Below, piece by piece: positions 42,014 to 50,687 of a DNA stretch of 64,000 bases; position 1 is the stretch's first letter; each line of letters starts with the position of its first letter. The DNA is taken from the NCBI GenBank assembly GCA_029782365.1, contig JAKOUW010000120.1, forward strand, positions 1 to 64,000, written 5' to 3'. The notes beneath the pieces are model-generated. The model saw only the letters and a list, made by a program, of their open reading frames with translations, did not search any database and had not been told where the DNA came from. Position numbers and translations under genes: made by a program. Origin of the DNA: Chloroflexota bacterium. GTDB taxonomy: Bacteria; Chloroflexota; Anaerolineae; Anaerolineales; UBA4823.

Positions 42014-42352
42014 CTAATGATCATATTTTACACGCGATGCGAGAATAACGGCTTTGATTGATGAATTGTTAATTTCTAGTGCATCCAGGCGTGCATCTTT
42101 CCAGGCTCCGTTCACAACCGCCAGGGATCTGTTTTGTTCGACCCTGACAAAAGATGTGCTCTGAGCTATAGGCCTGGCCAACCAGGCGATGCCCATGCCG
42201 CAGCTCGTGGGGCTGTGAAAGTGCGGTGCAAACAATCTCTGCAGCCGTCTTCCACCGTCGTGGTAGTTGTCGCGGTATTCCTTTTGGCGCGCCAGGTTCT
42301 TGGCGTGTTTGACCAAAGGAAGGATCAAGGTCAAAGAGTGGAATTGACGCAC
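42014..42352 (-). other. Unassigned interval with one unconvincing 112-codon frame
   Basis: The 368 bases between thyA (42001) and the HD gene (42370) contain no gene I recognise. The best minus-strand frame is basic and His/Arg-rich, without a ribosome site, domain or membrane segment, and a competing frame overlaps it. It may be a remnant. I found no hairpin-T terminator or strong promoter, although the thyA promoter should lie here. Confidence 0.2.
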
Positions 42353-42369
42353 GGGCCTGTTGATGGATC

Positions 42370-42936
42370 CTAACCGGAAATTTGAATAATATCAGACACC
42401 GTGCGCTCAAGTTCGTCTGTTAATCCGCCTGGTTGAATTTGTTTAAATTCAGCCAACAAAGCCTGGTAATACCAGAGAGTGCCGTCTTTGCCGCCGTTGA
42501 AACGGCCCCACACGGAATGTCCAACCTGCCGAAGGTTGTCCAGCAGCGATCGTGCATTGTGCACTTTATCTGCCAGAGACACCAGGTGAACATCCGGAGC
42601 TGAATTCTTTAAACGGGCCAGGTACGCTTCTTTGCGCTGGCGCCAGGGCGGCTTGGGACTCTCGTAGGCATCAGTGCAGCCATCCACAAGGTCAGCCACG
42701 CGTGGTCCGAACCGCTGGCGTATCTCATCCAGCCGCTTGCGCCCACCCTGATCTTCGACTGCGTCATGCAGCAAAGCGGCGATTGCCTGGTCTTCATCGC
42801 CGCCATTTTCAAGCACCAGCGCCGTCACGCTCATGAGATGGGAAAAATAGGGGATTTGGGTGCCTTTCCTTTTTTGGGTGGCGTGCAGGTGAAACGCATA
42901 TCGCAAACCTTCTTCAAAGCGATTGGTCAGTTCCAT
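42370..42936 (-). CDS. HD-domain phosphohydrolase (RelA/SpoT hydrolase-like)
   Basis: This 188-residue protein resembles the stand-alone (p)ppGpp-hydrolase-like HD family. It has Y-F-S-H-L (first metal His, about residue 29), A-L-L-H-D-A-V-E-D (HD motif with E-D, about 57) and S-L-A-D-K-V-H-N-A-R (late Asp/Asn ligand, about 118). The set H...HD...D matches MESH1/SpoT hydrolase domains. ATG 42936 is favoured by GGAGG; it overlaps the thioesterase gene by 23 bp. Alternatively it may act on other nucleotides. Confidence 0.82.
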   Translation of the reverse strand: MELTNRFEEGLRYAFHLHATQKRKGTQIPYFSHLMSVTALVLENGGDEDQAIAALLHDAVEDQGGRKRLDEIRQRFGPRVADLVDGCTDAYESPKPPWRQRKEAYLARLKNSAPDVHLVSLADKVHNARSLLDNLRQVGHSVWGRFNGGKDGTLWYYQALLAEFKQIQPGGLTDELERTVSDIIQISG

Positions 42937-43834
42937 TGTTTTCCTCCCTGGCAATGTTGCCAGAAAAATCCATCAGCAGGGCTGACGGGATGCGTAGGAC
43001 CTGGTTCGTCTGCAGATTAACCCACACATATAAAGTGTGATCCACAGCCAACATTTCATTGTCCTTGCAACGCCGGATGATGTAATGCCGGGTCACCATC
43101 GACCGCTTGACACCCGATAACCAGGTAGAGATTTCCAGCTCATCGTCCAATACGGCCTGTTGGCGGTATTCAATATGATGGCGGCGCGGTACAATCATGA
43201 AGCCATTTTCCTGGCACTTTTCGAAACCCCAACCGAAGTATTCGCCCAGGCGAGTGCCGCATTCTTGAATATACGCCAGGTAAGCAGCGTTGTTGACATG
43301 CCGGGCGGGGTCCAGGTCTCGCCACTCTACACGTCTGGTTTGACGAAAAACGTCTGAAGGTGGAGGAGGGGGATCCGGGAACCGCTGGCGTCTAGAGCGA
43401 GCAACCTGGGCGTGCGCAGAACCCGTCCACTCTGGGATGAATGCAAGCACCATCTCTTTCGGGACTGAGACTGGCTGGTTGGTAGCGACATCCAGGTAAA
43501 CCCAATCAGTCCAGGCGGTGGCAACTGGTGAATGGCTGGTCTGCGCATAGATTTCATAGCGCCTGATCGAGCGCACACGGCGAAAATCCTCCACCCATGT
43601 CCGCACCGTCACCTCATCATTGTATTTCACCGGCTGTAAATATTCGATCTCTGTTTCACGCACAAACCAACGCCTGCCAGACTGCTCGTAAGCGATCATA
43701 CCGTAACCGGCGGCCGCCGAGGCATCATAGGCTGTTTCCTGCATATACCGCAGATAGTTGACATTATTCAGGTGTCCGTAGGCATCACACTCGTAATGCC
43801 GGACACGAAAGGTGCGTTCAAAGAAAAGTGGCAT
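42914..43834 (-). CDS. Double hot-dog acyl-CoA thioesterase
   Basis: This 306-residue protein contains two 4HBT hot-dog domains in tandem. The first (about 5-135) opens with R-H-Y-E-C-D-A-Y-G-H-L-N-N-V-N-Y and the second (about 170-290) with E-W-R-D-L-D-P-A-R-H-V-N-N-A-A-Y. Both keep the D/E-x-x-x-H-x-N-N-x-x-Y pattern of YbgC/FatA-type thioesterases, and a Pro-rich linker separates them. Two fused domains mimic the normal homodimer. ATG 43834 is the likely start; an in-frame upstream extension to 43960 overlaps the preceding gene. It probably hydrolyses acyl-CoA or acyl-ACP. Confidence 0.85.
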   Translation of the reverse strand: MPLFFERTFRVRHYECDAYGHLNNVNYLRYMQETAYDASAAAGYGMIAYEQSGRRWFVRETEIEYLQPVKYNDEVTVRTWVEDFRRVRSIRRYEIYAQTSHSPVATAWTDWVYLDVATNQPVSVPKEMVLAFIPEWTGSAHAQVARSRRQRFPDPPPPPSDVFRQTRRVEWRDLDPARHVNNAAYLAYIQECGTRLGEYFGWGFEKCQENGFMIVPRRHHIEYRQQAVLDDELEISTWLSGVKRSMVTRHYIIRRCKDNEMLAVDHTLYVWVNLQTNQVLRIPSALLMDFSGNIAREENNGTDQSL

Positions 43835-43863
43835 GTGTGTTCGGGTGTTGAATGAGCTGGAAT

Positions 43864-45054
43864 TTAATCTTTGCCTGGGTTGAGTTGGGCTTGATTGGTA
43901 GGTTGGGTTGGCACCGCCAAAATATTTTCGGCTGGCAGGGGAAGATCCCGACCTTGCCATAGATGAGACCGCCCAGCCAGCTCATGATTGTCCCAGTAAA
44001 TTTCTACCAGGTGTCCATCGGGGTCGCGAAAACGCACTGCCCAGGAAATTAAATGATCGATTGTTGTCACTTCCAGCCCGCCATCTCGCAGCGTCTGGTA
44101 AACGCGCGCCAGGCTGGCCTGGTCAGGCACGACAAAGCTGACCATTTCCATGCCAACCGCGGTCTTGTCTGCAGTGGGTGCTTCCGGTCCAGCATTGATA
44201 AGCACCAGGCTGTGGTGGGTTTTGTCGCTGCTGAGGAAGGCAAAAGCTTTTCCCACCCGTTCGGTGAGCTCCATTCCCAGGAAGCGCATATAAAAATTGA
44301 TGCTGCGCTCCATGTTGCGCACACGAATATGGACTGCTCCCAGGCGCGGCGAATAACCCGGCAGTTGGGGCAGACCGGTGATGCCCATGCTGTCCAGTTG
44401 GTGGGCCAGCCACTCTTGCGCTTTCGTCAGGCTCTCAGGGGTAAGTGAGTGGCCCATATGATATTCATAATATTGGAAATTCAAAGGCAGGGTGGCCAAA
44501 AGGGCGCTGGTTGCGCGTCCCAAGGATATCGGGTAAAAAATATCCTGGATGCCGTGAATTACCAGGATTGGTTTGCTGCGCAGGCGCTCAGGTTGGGCAA
44601 ACACATTGCGCATATCTGGGAGAACCTGGCCGTTGATAGCGGCGGCGCTGGTCACCAGGTCCGGCCGGCTTAAAATCGCGCTGAGAGCGATAACTGCGCC
44701 CTGGCTGTGCCCGAGGAGATGCACCTGGCTGGAGTCGATTTTGAGCCGCGAAATTGCATCGCTGATCCAGGTAATCAATTTGGAGCGGCTGTACTCGGCC
44801 TGCTGCTGGTTCGAGACTGCATTGCCTTGTGTCCAATCGACCATGAACCAGGAATTGCTACCAGCCGTCTGTGCGAACGGGGCACGCAGGCTGGCGACCA
44901 GGAAACGATCATCGACCCCTTCCATTGTGCGCAGGAACTCTCGTTCGTTACTGCCGATGCCGTGTAATAAGACGAGCAGGGGCGGACGGCGAATGCGCAC
45001 CTTAGGTTGGCGCAATGAATATTCCAGGCACATTGGTGGGTGCTCGGTCATCAT
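43864..45054 (-). CDS. Alpha/beta hydrolase fused to a VOC domain
   Basis: This 396-residue fusion has a phospholipase/carboxylesterase-type alpha/beta hydrolase (about 1-230), with L-H-G-I-G-S-N at the oxyanion strand, nucleophile elbow G-H-S-Q-G (Ser117), D in G-I-Q-D and H in M-G-H-S-L. It continues into a VOC/glyoxalase-like domain (about 243-375), with H-I-R-V-R-N-M-E-R-S-I-N-F-Y and D-P-D-G-H-L-V-E-I-Y-W. Both domains keep their main catalytic or metal-binding positions. A fused esterase and lyase/dioxygenase could act in sequence on one substrate. A second VOC protein is at 2400. Confidence 0.82.
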   Translation of the reverse strand: MMTEHPPMCLEYSLRQPKVRIRRPPLLVLLHGIGSNEREFLRTMEGVDDRFLVASLRAPFAQTAGSNSWFMVDWTQGNAVSNQQQAEYSRSKLITWISDAISRLKIDSSQVHLLGHSQGAVIALSAILSRPDLVTSAAAINGQVLPDMRNVFAQPERLRSKPILVIHGIQDIFYPISLGRATSALLATLPLNFQYYEYHMGHSLTPESLTKAQEWLAHQLDSMGITGLPQLPGYSPRLGAVHIRVRNMERSINFYMRFLGMELTERVGKAFAFLSSDKTHHSLVLINAGPEAPTADKTAVGMEMVSFVVPDQASLARVYQTLRDGGLEVTTIDHLISWAVRFRDPDGHLVEIYWDNHELAGRSHLWQGRDLPLPAENILAVPTQPTNQAQLNPGKD

Positions 45055-45107
45055 ACTACATAATTTACTTCACTTTGAATTTATTGGCAACCCTTAAACC
45101 AAAAGCG

Positions 45108-46277
45108 TTAGCGGTCATACCAACCAATGAACTCTTTCAAAATTGCCACCCCTTCCGGTAAACGCCACATTTGAACCCTGTCTAAATTATCGCTCACAAG
45201 ATGGAAACCTCGATCGCGCAGTTTGCGGTCGTATGTGCCTAAAGTGGTCACCGGCACACCGACTTGAAGAAAAGAACAGCCATCTGAGTTTATCGGCCCC
45301 ACCGGTATGGCAGGAGAGCCAGTCACGGAAGTAACAGCCCGGACAACCGCCTGGTTCAGCCGGGTGTCGGTTGGCCGTACCTTCAGTGAAGTCCCATCTT
45401 GCTCCCAAAATACATATTCGCCATCCTGCGCCATCACCTCTAAGTTAAGAGCAGCGCAGGGCAGCGCCCAGGGGCGTCCTCGAGTGTAGGCGCGCGATCC
45501 CTGCATGTTGACTTCCTCACCGCCAAAGAATGCCAGAGTCAGGCGAGTCTTTTGCAATGGAAGTTCTCCTCGCGCCGCCTGATGCGCCAGGCCAAGCAGT
45601 ATGGCGCAAGCAGCGCCGTTATCCACTGCGCCCTGGCTTTGAGCTTGTCTAAGCCTGCCGAGCGCCAAGTTTAAACCCAATCCCCAGGCCAGGAATAGCA
45701 GTGGCAAGGTGAGTAAAACGCTCAATCCACGAACCCAGTCAGCCGCAGGGACAACTGCCAGCGCGAGAGCAGGCTGCAGGGGGGACAGGCAGCCGAGCAA
45801 GACTGCTAACAAAATTCCCAGACGCAAGTTTTTAACGAAGAACAGCCTTGTGTGGTGGTCGTAAAGTTCGGTCTTGCTGTCGATGTGTGCAGAAATGACC
45901 AGTTCACGCTCTGGGATTGCCGGAGCGAATTCGACCAGTAAATTTTCCCCTCGCATTTTGCCAGGCCAGGTGATGAGCGGCAGGTTGAAGGCAACATCCA
46001 CCAGGCCGCCGGTCACACCCAAGATGGCAGCCAGGGTGCCAACCCAGCCCCAACCGAGCCAGATGCTGAGCGCCAGCAGGCTGTGGGTGCAGATCAGCCA
46101 CACACCGATGGAAAAGAAAAAGTAAGGCCGCAGTGTGTAAGCCTGGAGCTCGAAGGCAATGTTCTGGCGCGCCAGCCAATCGCACAACGCCCGGCGCACT
46201 TCTGCCTCGGCTGGGCTGCCGCTCAAGCGCGGACGGGAAAGGTGGCGCATCAATTCGAAGTAATCAACTTCACCCAT
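45108..46277 (-). CDS. M28-type peptidase with membrane insertion
   Basis: From ATG 46277 (overlapping the upstream stop) the product has 389 residues. M28 metal motifs are A-H-I-D-S-K (His131, Asp133), G-A-V-D-N-G (Asp219), G-G-E-E (Glu254-255) and a late His in H-L-V-S-D-N. Two helices precede the domain (about 52-100). Unusually, about 85 residues separate the first His-Asp pair from Asp219, and they contain two or three hydrophobic segments (about 151-208), where most M28 enzymes have a short loop. It should be a membrane-bound zinc aminopeptidase. TTG 46298 is an alternative start. Confidence 0.78.
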   Translation of the reverse strand: MGEVDYFELMRHLSRPRLSGSPAEAEVRRALCDWLARQNIAFELQAYTLRPYFFFSIGVWLICTHSLLALSIWLGWGWVGTLAAILGVTGGLVDVAFNLPLITWPGKMRGENLLVEFAPAIPERELVISAHIDSKTELYDHHTRLFFVKNLRLGILLAVLLGCLSPLQPALALAVVPAADWVRGLSVLLTLPLLFLAWGLGLNLALGRLRQAQSQGAVDNGAACAILLGLAHQAARGELPLQKTRLTLAFFGGEEVNMQGSRAYTRGRPWALPCAALNLEVMAQDGEYVFWEQDGTSLKVRPTDTRLNQAVVRAVTSVTGSPAIPVGPINSDGCSFLQVGVPVTTLGTYDRKLRDRGFHLVSDNLDRVQMWRLPEGVAILKEFIGWYDR

Positions 46278-47277
46278 ACGCCTGCCGCTCAAAAGCAAAC
46301 AAGGCGGCCTGACCTCCGGTGTGCAAAAAGATCACAGCTTCGTCCTGCCCGATCACTTTGCGCTGAATTAAATCCAACATCCCACCAAATGCTTTGGCAG
46401 TGTACACCGGATCTAACAAGATACCCTCATGGCGAGCTAATTTCAGCAGAGCAGCCTGCCCGGCAGGTGAGGGCGTTCCGTATTGTTGGCCTACATATTG
46501 GCGTTCGATCAATGGCACATCAGCCGCACTGAAGCGGTAATCTGCATTCAGTTGGGCACATATTTCGCTTGCCAGGGCGGCAATTGAGGTTGGGAATCCT
46601 TTCCACAATTTGCCGACATCGATGCCCAGAGGGCGCACCGGTGAATTGCACAAAGCCAAGCCCGCCATCAAGCCGGCCAATGTGCCGCCCGACCCGGCAG
46701 CCGTCACCAAACATGCTTTCTCCAGGCCTAAAGCGCGCGTTCCCTGGTCGATTTCCTGCGCAGCACGCACATACCCCAGTCCGCCCAACCAGTTATGTCC
46801 ACCAACGGGAATAAAATAATGCTCGCCGACCAGTGCCCAGGCAATCAGGCGCACCAGGCGGATGGTGGCTTCCAGGCTCATTCCACCCCCTCCGCCCAGG
46901 GGTATAAAATGGAGATGCGCGCCGAACAACCGATTGAGCAGCAGGTTGCCCACCAGGCGAGCCGGCCGCGGATCGAAATAAAACAGGTGTGTTTCCATTC
47001 CCAGACGGGCGCAGGCTGCCGCTGTGAGGCGTGCATGGTTCGATTGTAGCCCGCCAAATGTAACCACCTTGCGCTGGCCGCGCCGCTGCGCATCAGCCAG
47101 CAAATATTCCAGCTTGCGTGTTTTGTTGCCGCCCATTCCAGGCCCTGGCTGGTCATCTCGCTTGATGAAAATCTGGCAGCTCAACTCTGCGCTCAAGCGC
47201 GGCAGTGGCTCTAACGGCGTAGGCCACTCTGCCAGATGCACCCGTCTGGTGCTGTTCAGGCGCTCTTGCCAGGTCAT
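46270..47277 (-). CDS. D-cysteine desulfhydrase/ACC deaminase family PLP enzyme
   Basis: This 335-residue fold-type II PLP enzyme has the PLP-lysine in G-G-N-K-T-R-K-L-E (about 45-53), phosphate-binding region A-A-G-S-G-G-T-L-A-G and the N-terminal P-T-P-L-E-P-L segment. Relatives deaminate 1-aminocyclopropane carboxylate or cleave D-cysteine to pyruvate, H2S and ammonia; which applies here is unresolved. ATG 47277 lies five bases after the GMC gene; an extension to 47385 would lie inside that gene. The H-T-G-G-Q-A-A-L-F tail is typical of the family. Confidence 0.88.
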   Translation of the reverse strand: MTWQERLNSTRRVHLAEWPTPLEPLPRLSAELSCQIFIKRDDQPGPGMGGNKTRKLEYLLADAQRRGQRKVVTFGGLQSNHARLTAAACARLGMETHLFYFDPRPARLVGNLLLNRLFGAHLHFIPLGGGGGMSLEATIRLVRLIAWALVGEHYFIPVGGHNWLGGLGYVRAAQEIDQGTRALGLEKACLVTAAGSGGTLAGLMAGLALCNSPVRPLGIDVGKLWKGFPTSIAALASEICAQLNADYRFSAADVPLIERQYVGQQYGTPSPAGQAALLKLARHEGILLDPVYTAKAFGGMLDLIQRKVIGQDEAVIFLHTGGQAALFAFERQAYG

Positions 47278-47282
47278 CACAA

Positions 47283-48605
47283 TCAATGCGCTTGAGCAAG
47301 GTGCTGAGCCAGGCGCTTGCCCAATCCGATAATGGTCAATACTGTTGGGCGAGCCAGGGCTTCGGGAAAAGTGCTGGCATCGCACACATACAATCCGGCA
47401 ATTTCGGTCTGCAAGTCGTTGTCCAACATCTCACCGATGCGGACAGTTCCGCTGGGGTGGGTGCCCCGCAAGGGAGTCATAAACATATTATCAGGATCGG
47501 CCCCAGCTTCCTTCAATATTTTTCGACAAACTTGCTCCGCGGCTGCTAACCGCGGTCGGTCATTGGCTGTCAGCGGTTTGCTGATTTTGCCATCAGGGAA
47601 CACTCCGCCTGAGACAACGTCTTTTAATTTGATCATCACACCAAGCGTATTGTTCCACCTGGGCCAATACAATGGGTAGCGCGGCCCCTTGAGGGTATTG
47701 ATGATGGGAAACAACAGCCAGGGGTCGATCAAGGTGCTGAGCAGATACCCATCATCCAGATTCTCCCACGACCAGGTCATCGGTGGTTCATTGCCGATGC
47801 CGCGCTCTTTGATAAATCCATAAACCATCACGGTGACATCCATAGTCATCCCCTGGCCGGCCTGCGTAAGACCCGAAGCCTGGAGGATGCGCGGGGTGCC
47901 GATCCCCCCCGCCGTCAGGATCACGGTATCTGCCAAAGCCTGGAACGGCTGACCAGCCAGGGTTCCTTCGACGCCGGTGGCGCGCCGGCCCTCGATCAGA
48001 ACCTTGAGCACATTTGCCCGCGTGTGAAGAACGGTCCCGGCCTGCACAGCTTCATCTACCCATTCAGCAGCGTTCCACTTTGCTCCACAGCGGCAGCCAA
48101 GCATGCATTTCGCTCCGCAGTCAAAATGCTTGCCGCGCGCTGGCTGCATGAATTTTAACTGTGGTTCCCAGGCATAACCCAATGCTTGCCCGGCTTGCGC
48201 AATGCGAGTGGATGCCGAGCCGCGCAGTTCCGCTGGCAGCGGGGCAACGTTTAATTCTTGCATTGTTTCTTCCACTTCTGCGTCAATGTTCACATGATAT
48301 TTGTTTTTCAACCAATCTGGAGGGGGGGCGGCGCAGCCGCAGTACATACTGGTGGCGCCGCCCACCATTAGCGGGCGAACGATATTCAAACCTTCCTGGG
48401 TGAAAAGCAGGCTCATGCGGTCGGCGTAAATCAGGGCTCCCAGGTATGTGCCATAATAAGGCTTACTGCGCTGGTCAATGCCGCGTTCAAGCAAGAGCAC
48501 TTTTTTACCGAGGCGCGCCAGTTGGCGCGCCGTGGTTGCCCCGCCAGGCCCTGAACCAACAATGATGACGTCTGCGTGCAAAACCAGTTCATTCGTCATA
48601 GCCAC
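47283..48605 (-). CDS. GMC-type FAD oxidoreductase
   Basis: This 440-residue flavoprotein has the N-terminal Rossmann V-G-S-G-P-G-G-A-T-T (about 17-26), L-L-L-E-R-G ending strand 2, a central I-L-T-A-G-G-I-G-T-P-R-I-L segment and the C-terminal G-T-H-P-S-G-T-V-R-I-G motif containing the active-site His of the GMC family. A Cys-rich stretch (D-C-G-A-K-C-M-L-G-C-R-C, about 162-173) could bind metal or an Fe-S cluster. GMC enzymes oxidise alcohols. The gene is divergent from the MFS transporter gene with about 50 bp between starts. Start is 48605 (GTG) or 48599 (ATG). Confidence 0.85.
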   Translation of the reverse strand: MAMTNELVLHADVIIVGSGPGGATTARQLARLGKKVLLLERGIDQRSKPYYGTYLGALIYADRMSLLFTQEGLNIVRPLMVGGATSMYCGCAAPPPDWLKNKYHVNIDAEVEETMQELNVAPLPAELRGSASTRIAQAGQALGYAWEPQLKFMQPARGKHFDCGAKCMLGCRCGAKWNAAEWVDEAVQAGTVLHTRANVLKVLIEGRRATGVEGTLAGQPFQALADTVILTAGGIGTPRILQASGLTQAGQGMTMDVTVMVYGFIKERGIGNEPPMTWSWENLDDGYLLSTLIDPWLLFPIINTLKGPRYPLYWPRWNNTLGVMIKLKDVVSGGVFPDGKISKPLTANDRPRLAAAEQVCRKILKEAGADPDNMFMTPLRGTHPSGTVRIGEMLDNDLQTEIAGLYVCDASTFPEALARPTVLTIIGLGKRLAQHLAQAH

Positions 48606-48654
48606 TTTTTCCCTTTCCGGTGTTAATAAAAGTATACCCCCTCCAGGAGTTTCT

Positions 48655-49938
48655 ATGACTCAATCTCGCTCAAACCGTTACCTGTTTTTATTAACCAGCT
48701 TATTGATGCTGGTGTCCATCGTAAACGTGGCTGACAAGGAATTGTTGGCGCCGGTTGTGGATGCTGTCAAAGCAGAGCTTGGCCTGCATGATACCCAGAT
48801 TGCCCTGGTGCGCTCTTCTGTTTTTGTAGCCGCCCTCATCGGCCAATTTTTATGGGGGCCGCTTTCCGACCGCTGGGTGCGCAAGCATATCATCGCCATC
48901 GGCGCGATTATATGGTCTGCCGTGACCTGGATGACGGCCTTTGTCAACAATTTTCCCCAACTCTTGCTGGCGCGTGCCAGTATGAGCTTCGCAGAAGGCT
49001 GTTTCAACCCTTCTTCTTATGCGCTGCTCACGGATTCAGCGCCGAAGCGCCAGCATGGAGTGTTGTTGGGATTGATGAGTCTCACCTACCCGGTCGGCAC
49101 GGCTGCCGCTTTGGTCGGCGCCAGCCTGATAGGTACCAGCCATTGGCGCCAGCCGTTCATTTACTTTGGCATCGCCGGCTTGACGCTGGGTTTCCTGGTT
49201 TTTTGGTTGGTGCGAGAGCCGCAGCGCGGCGCCAACGAAGAAGCGGTCGAGCAAAGCCAGGTGGAATATTCCGGGCGGTTCAATTTTCAAGAATTTCGCA
49301 GTATGCTCTCTTATCCCAGTTTACTGCTGGCCTTTGGACTGGATTCAAGCCAGGCGGCGGTGAATTGGAGCCTGGCCTTTTGGGCACCGACATATCTCAC
49401 GCGCTATGCGATTGCTCCCAGTTCAGAAACGGCATCGTTGGCTCTGCTACCGGCGATCATTGGTTTTGTTGCCGGTGCGCTGATTGGCGGCTGGCTGAAT
49501 GACCGTCTGCGCCCCCACAATTCCTTAGCGCCCGTCTGGATCAGCCTGGCGGCAATGGCAGGCGGGTTTATCTTTGCGTTCTTGCTGTTCAACTTATTCC
49601 AGCTTGGCCTGGTTATGGCAGTTGCATTTCTCCTGGGTTTGGTGACGTACCTGGTGATGCCTTCGGTGAATATAATCCTTTTCAGCGTGGTGCCGCCGGA
49701 AATGAAGGCCACGACGATTTCATCCAGTAATATTGTGTTGAATTCGATTATCGCCGTGCTAACATTCTTCATAGGCCTGATCAGCGATGCTGCCGGTCTG
49801 AGACTGGCGTTTGGTGGGGCGATTTTACTCATGTATGCCATGGGAATTATCGTGAGCCTGGGTTTACTGCGCACCTATCCGGCAGACGTCGCCCGGCGCA
49901 ATGAATTGGTTGCGGCGCGTGTTGGCAAAAAAGATTAA
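48655..49938 (+). CDS. MFS transporter
   Basis: This 427-residue major facilitator protein has twelve predicted helices, with the loop 2-3 signature G-P-L-S-D-R-W-V-R-K (about 67-76) and a D/R-rich R-E-P-Q-R-G central loop. The closest layout is the organic-anion/hexuronate (ACS-like) group. AGGAG seven bases before ATG 48655 decides the start. The short shared intergenic region suggests coregulation with the GMC oxidoreductase gene, so an alcohol or acid substrate is plausible. Confidence 0.88.
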   Translation: MTQSRSNRYLFLLTSLLMLVSIVNVADKELLAPVVDAVKAELGLHDTQIALVRSSVFVAALIGQFLWGPLSDRWVRKHIIAIGAIIWSAVTWMTAFVNNFPQLLLARASMSFAEGCFNPSSYALLTDSAPKRQHGVLLGLMSLTYPVGTAAALVGASLIGTSHWRQPFIYFGIAGLTLGFLVFWLVREPQRGANEEAVEQSQVEYSGRFNFQEFRSMLSYPSLLLAFGLDSSQAAVNWSLAFWAPTYLTRYAIAPSSETASLALLPAIIGFVAGALIGGWLNDRLRPHNSLAPVWISLAAMAGGFIFAFLLFNLFQLGLVMAVAFLLGLVTYLVMPSVNIILFSVVPPEMKATTISSSNIVLNSIIAVLTFFIGLISDAAGLRLAFGGAILLMYAMGIIVSLGLLRTYPADVARRNELVAARVGKKD

Positions 49939-50002
49939 TTCTTTGCTGACTGGCTCCAACTTGTTCCAGACGAACGGCCAACTGCCGACAAAGATTTTAA
50001 CG

Positions 50003-50644
50003 ATGAAATTAAAAGCAGTTATATTCGACCTGGATGGCACGCTGGTGGATTCTATCCAGGTTTGTATCCTGGCGTTCCGCCGCGCCATCCAGCAGCACCT
50101 GGGACTCACCCTGAGCGATGCAGATATCATAGCCAGGTTTGGGCCAAATGAAGAGGGTATGCTGCAGCGCCTACTGCCGGATGGTTGGCAGCCGGCGCTC
50201 CAGACGTATTTGCAGGAATATGAAACATGCCATGCCCAATGCGACGAATTATTTCCTGGCATCGAACCTCTGCTTAAAATGCTGAAAGACAGAGGGGTGC
50301 TCCTGGGTATCGTGACTGGAAAAGGCGCTGGCAGCGCCCGTATTTCCTCTCAAATCCTGGGTTTGGGTCAATATTTTGATACCATGGAGGTCGGTTCCGC
50401 CCAGGGATCGATCAAGAGAGCCTGCATCGGTGTATGTTTGCAGCGCTGGGGCTTGACCCCGCAGGCGGCGGCTTATGTGGGAGACACTCCGGCAGATATC
50501 GATGCTGCCCGTCAGGCTGGTGTAACTGCCATCGCTGCCGCCTGGGCTGGCAGCGCGGACTACCAGGCACTCACTCAGAAGCATCCCGATACATTATTTA
50601 CTGATGTGCCGGCTTTTGCGTCCTGGGCATTGAGTAATTCATAA
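50003..50644 (+). CDS. HAD-family phosphatase (phosphoglycolate phosphatase-like)
   Basis: This 213-residue HAD hydrolase has motif I F-D-L-D-G-T-L-V-D-S (nucleophile Asp near residue 9), motif II G-I-V-T-G-K-G and motif III/IV G-D-T-P-A-D-I-D-A-A. The helical C1 cap lies between motifs I and II. It resembles Gph/PpaX phosphatases; substrate not fixed by sequence. ATG 50003 begins right at the fold; an upstream in-frame start at 49901 would overlap the MFS gene. Confidence 0.88.
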   Translation: MKLKAVIFDLDGTLVDSIQVCILAFRRAIQQHLGLTLSDADIIARFGPNEEGMLQRLLPDGWQPALQTYLQEYETCHAQCDELFPGIEPLLKMLKDRGVLLGIVTGKGAGSARISSQILGLGQYFDTMEVGSAQGSIKRACIGVCLQRWGLTPQAAAYVGDTPADIDAARQAGVTAIAAAWAGSADYQALTQKHPDTLFTDVPAFASWALSNS

Positions 50645-50687
50645 AAGCGAAAAGAAAAATCTATGTTCATGAAATTCCGATTTATAT

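Noticed and set aside
42014-42352. Minus-strand frame as a real gene
   Set aside because: No ribosome site, recognisable domain or coherent composition, and overlapping alternative frames are equally long. Kept only as an unassigned interval.
48478-48654. N-terminal extension of the MFS transporter
   Set aside because: The extension is antisense to the GMC gene and lies before the AGGAG site, and the first membrane helix begins right after ATG 48655.
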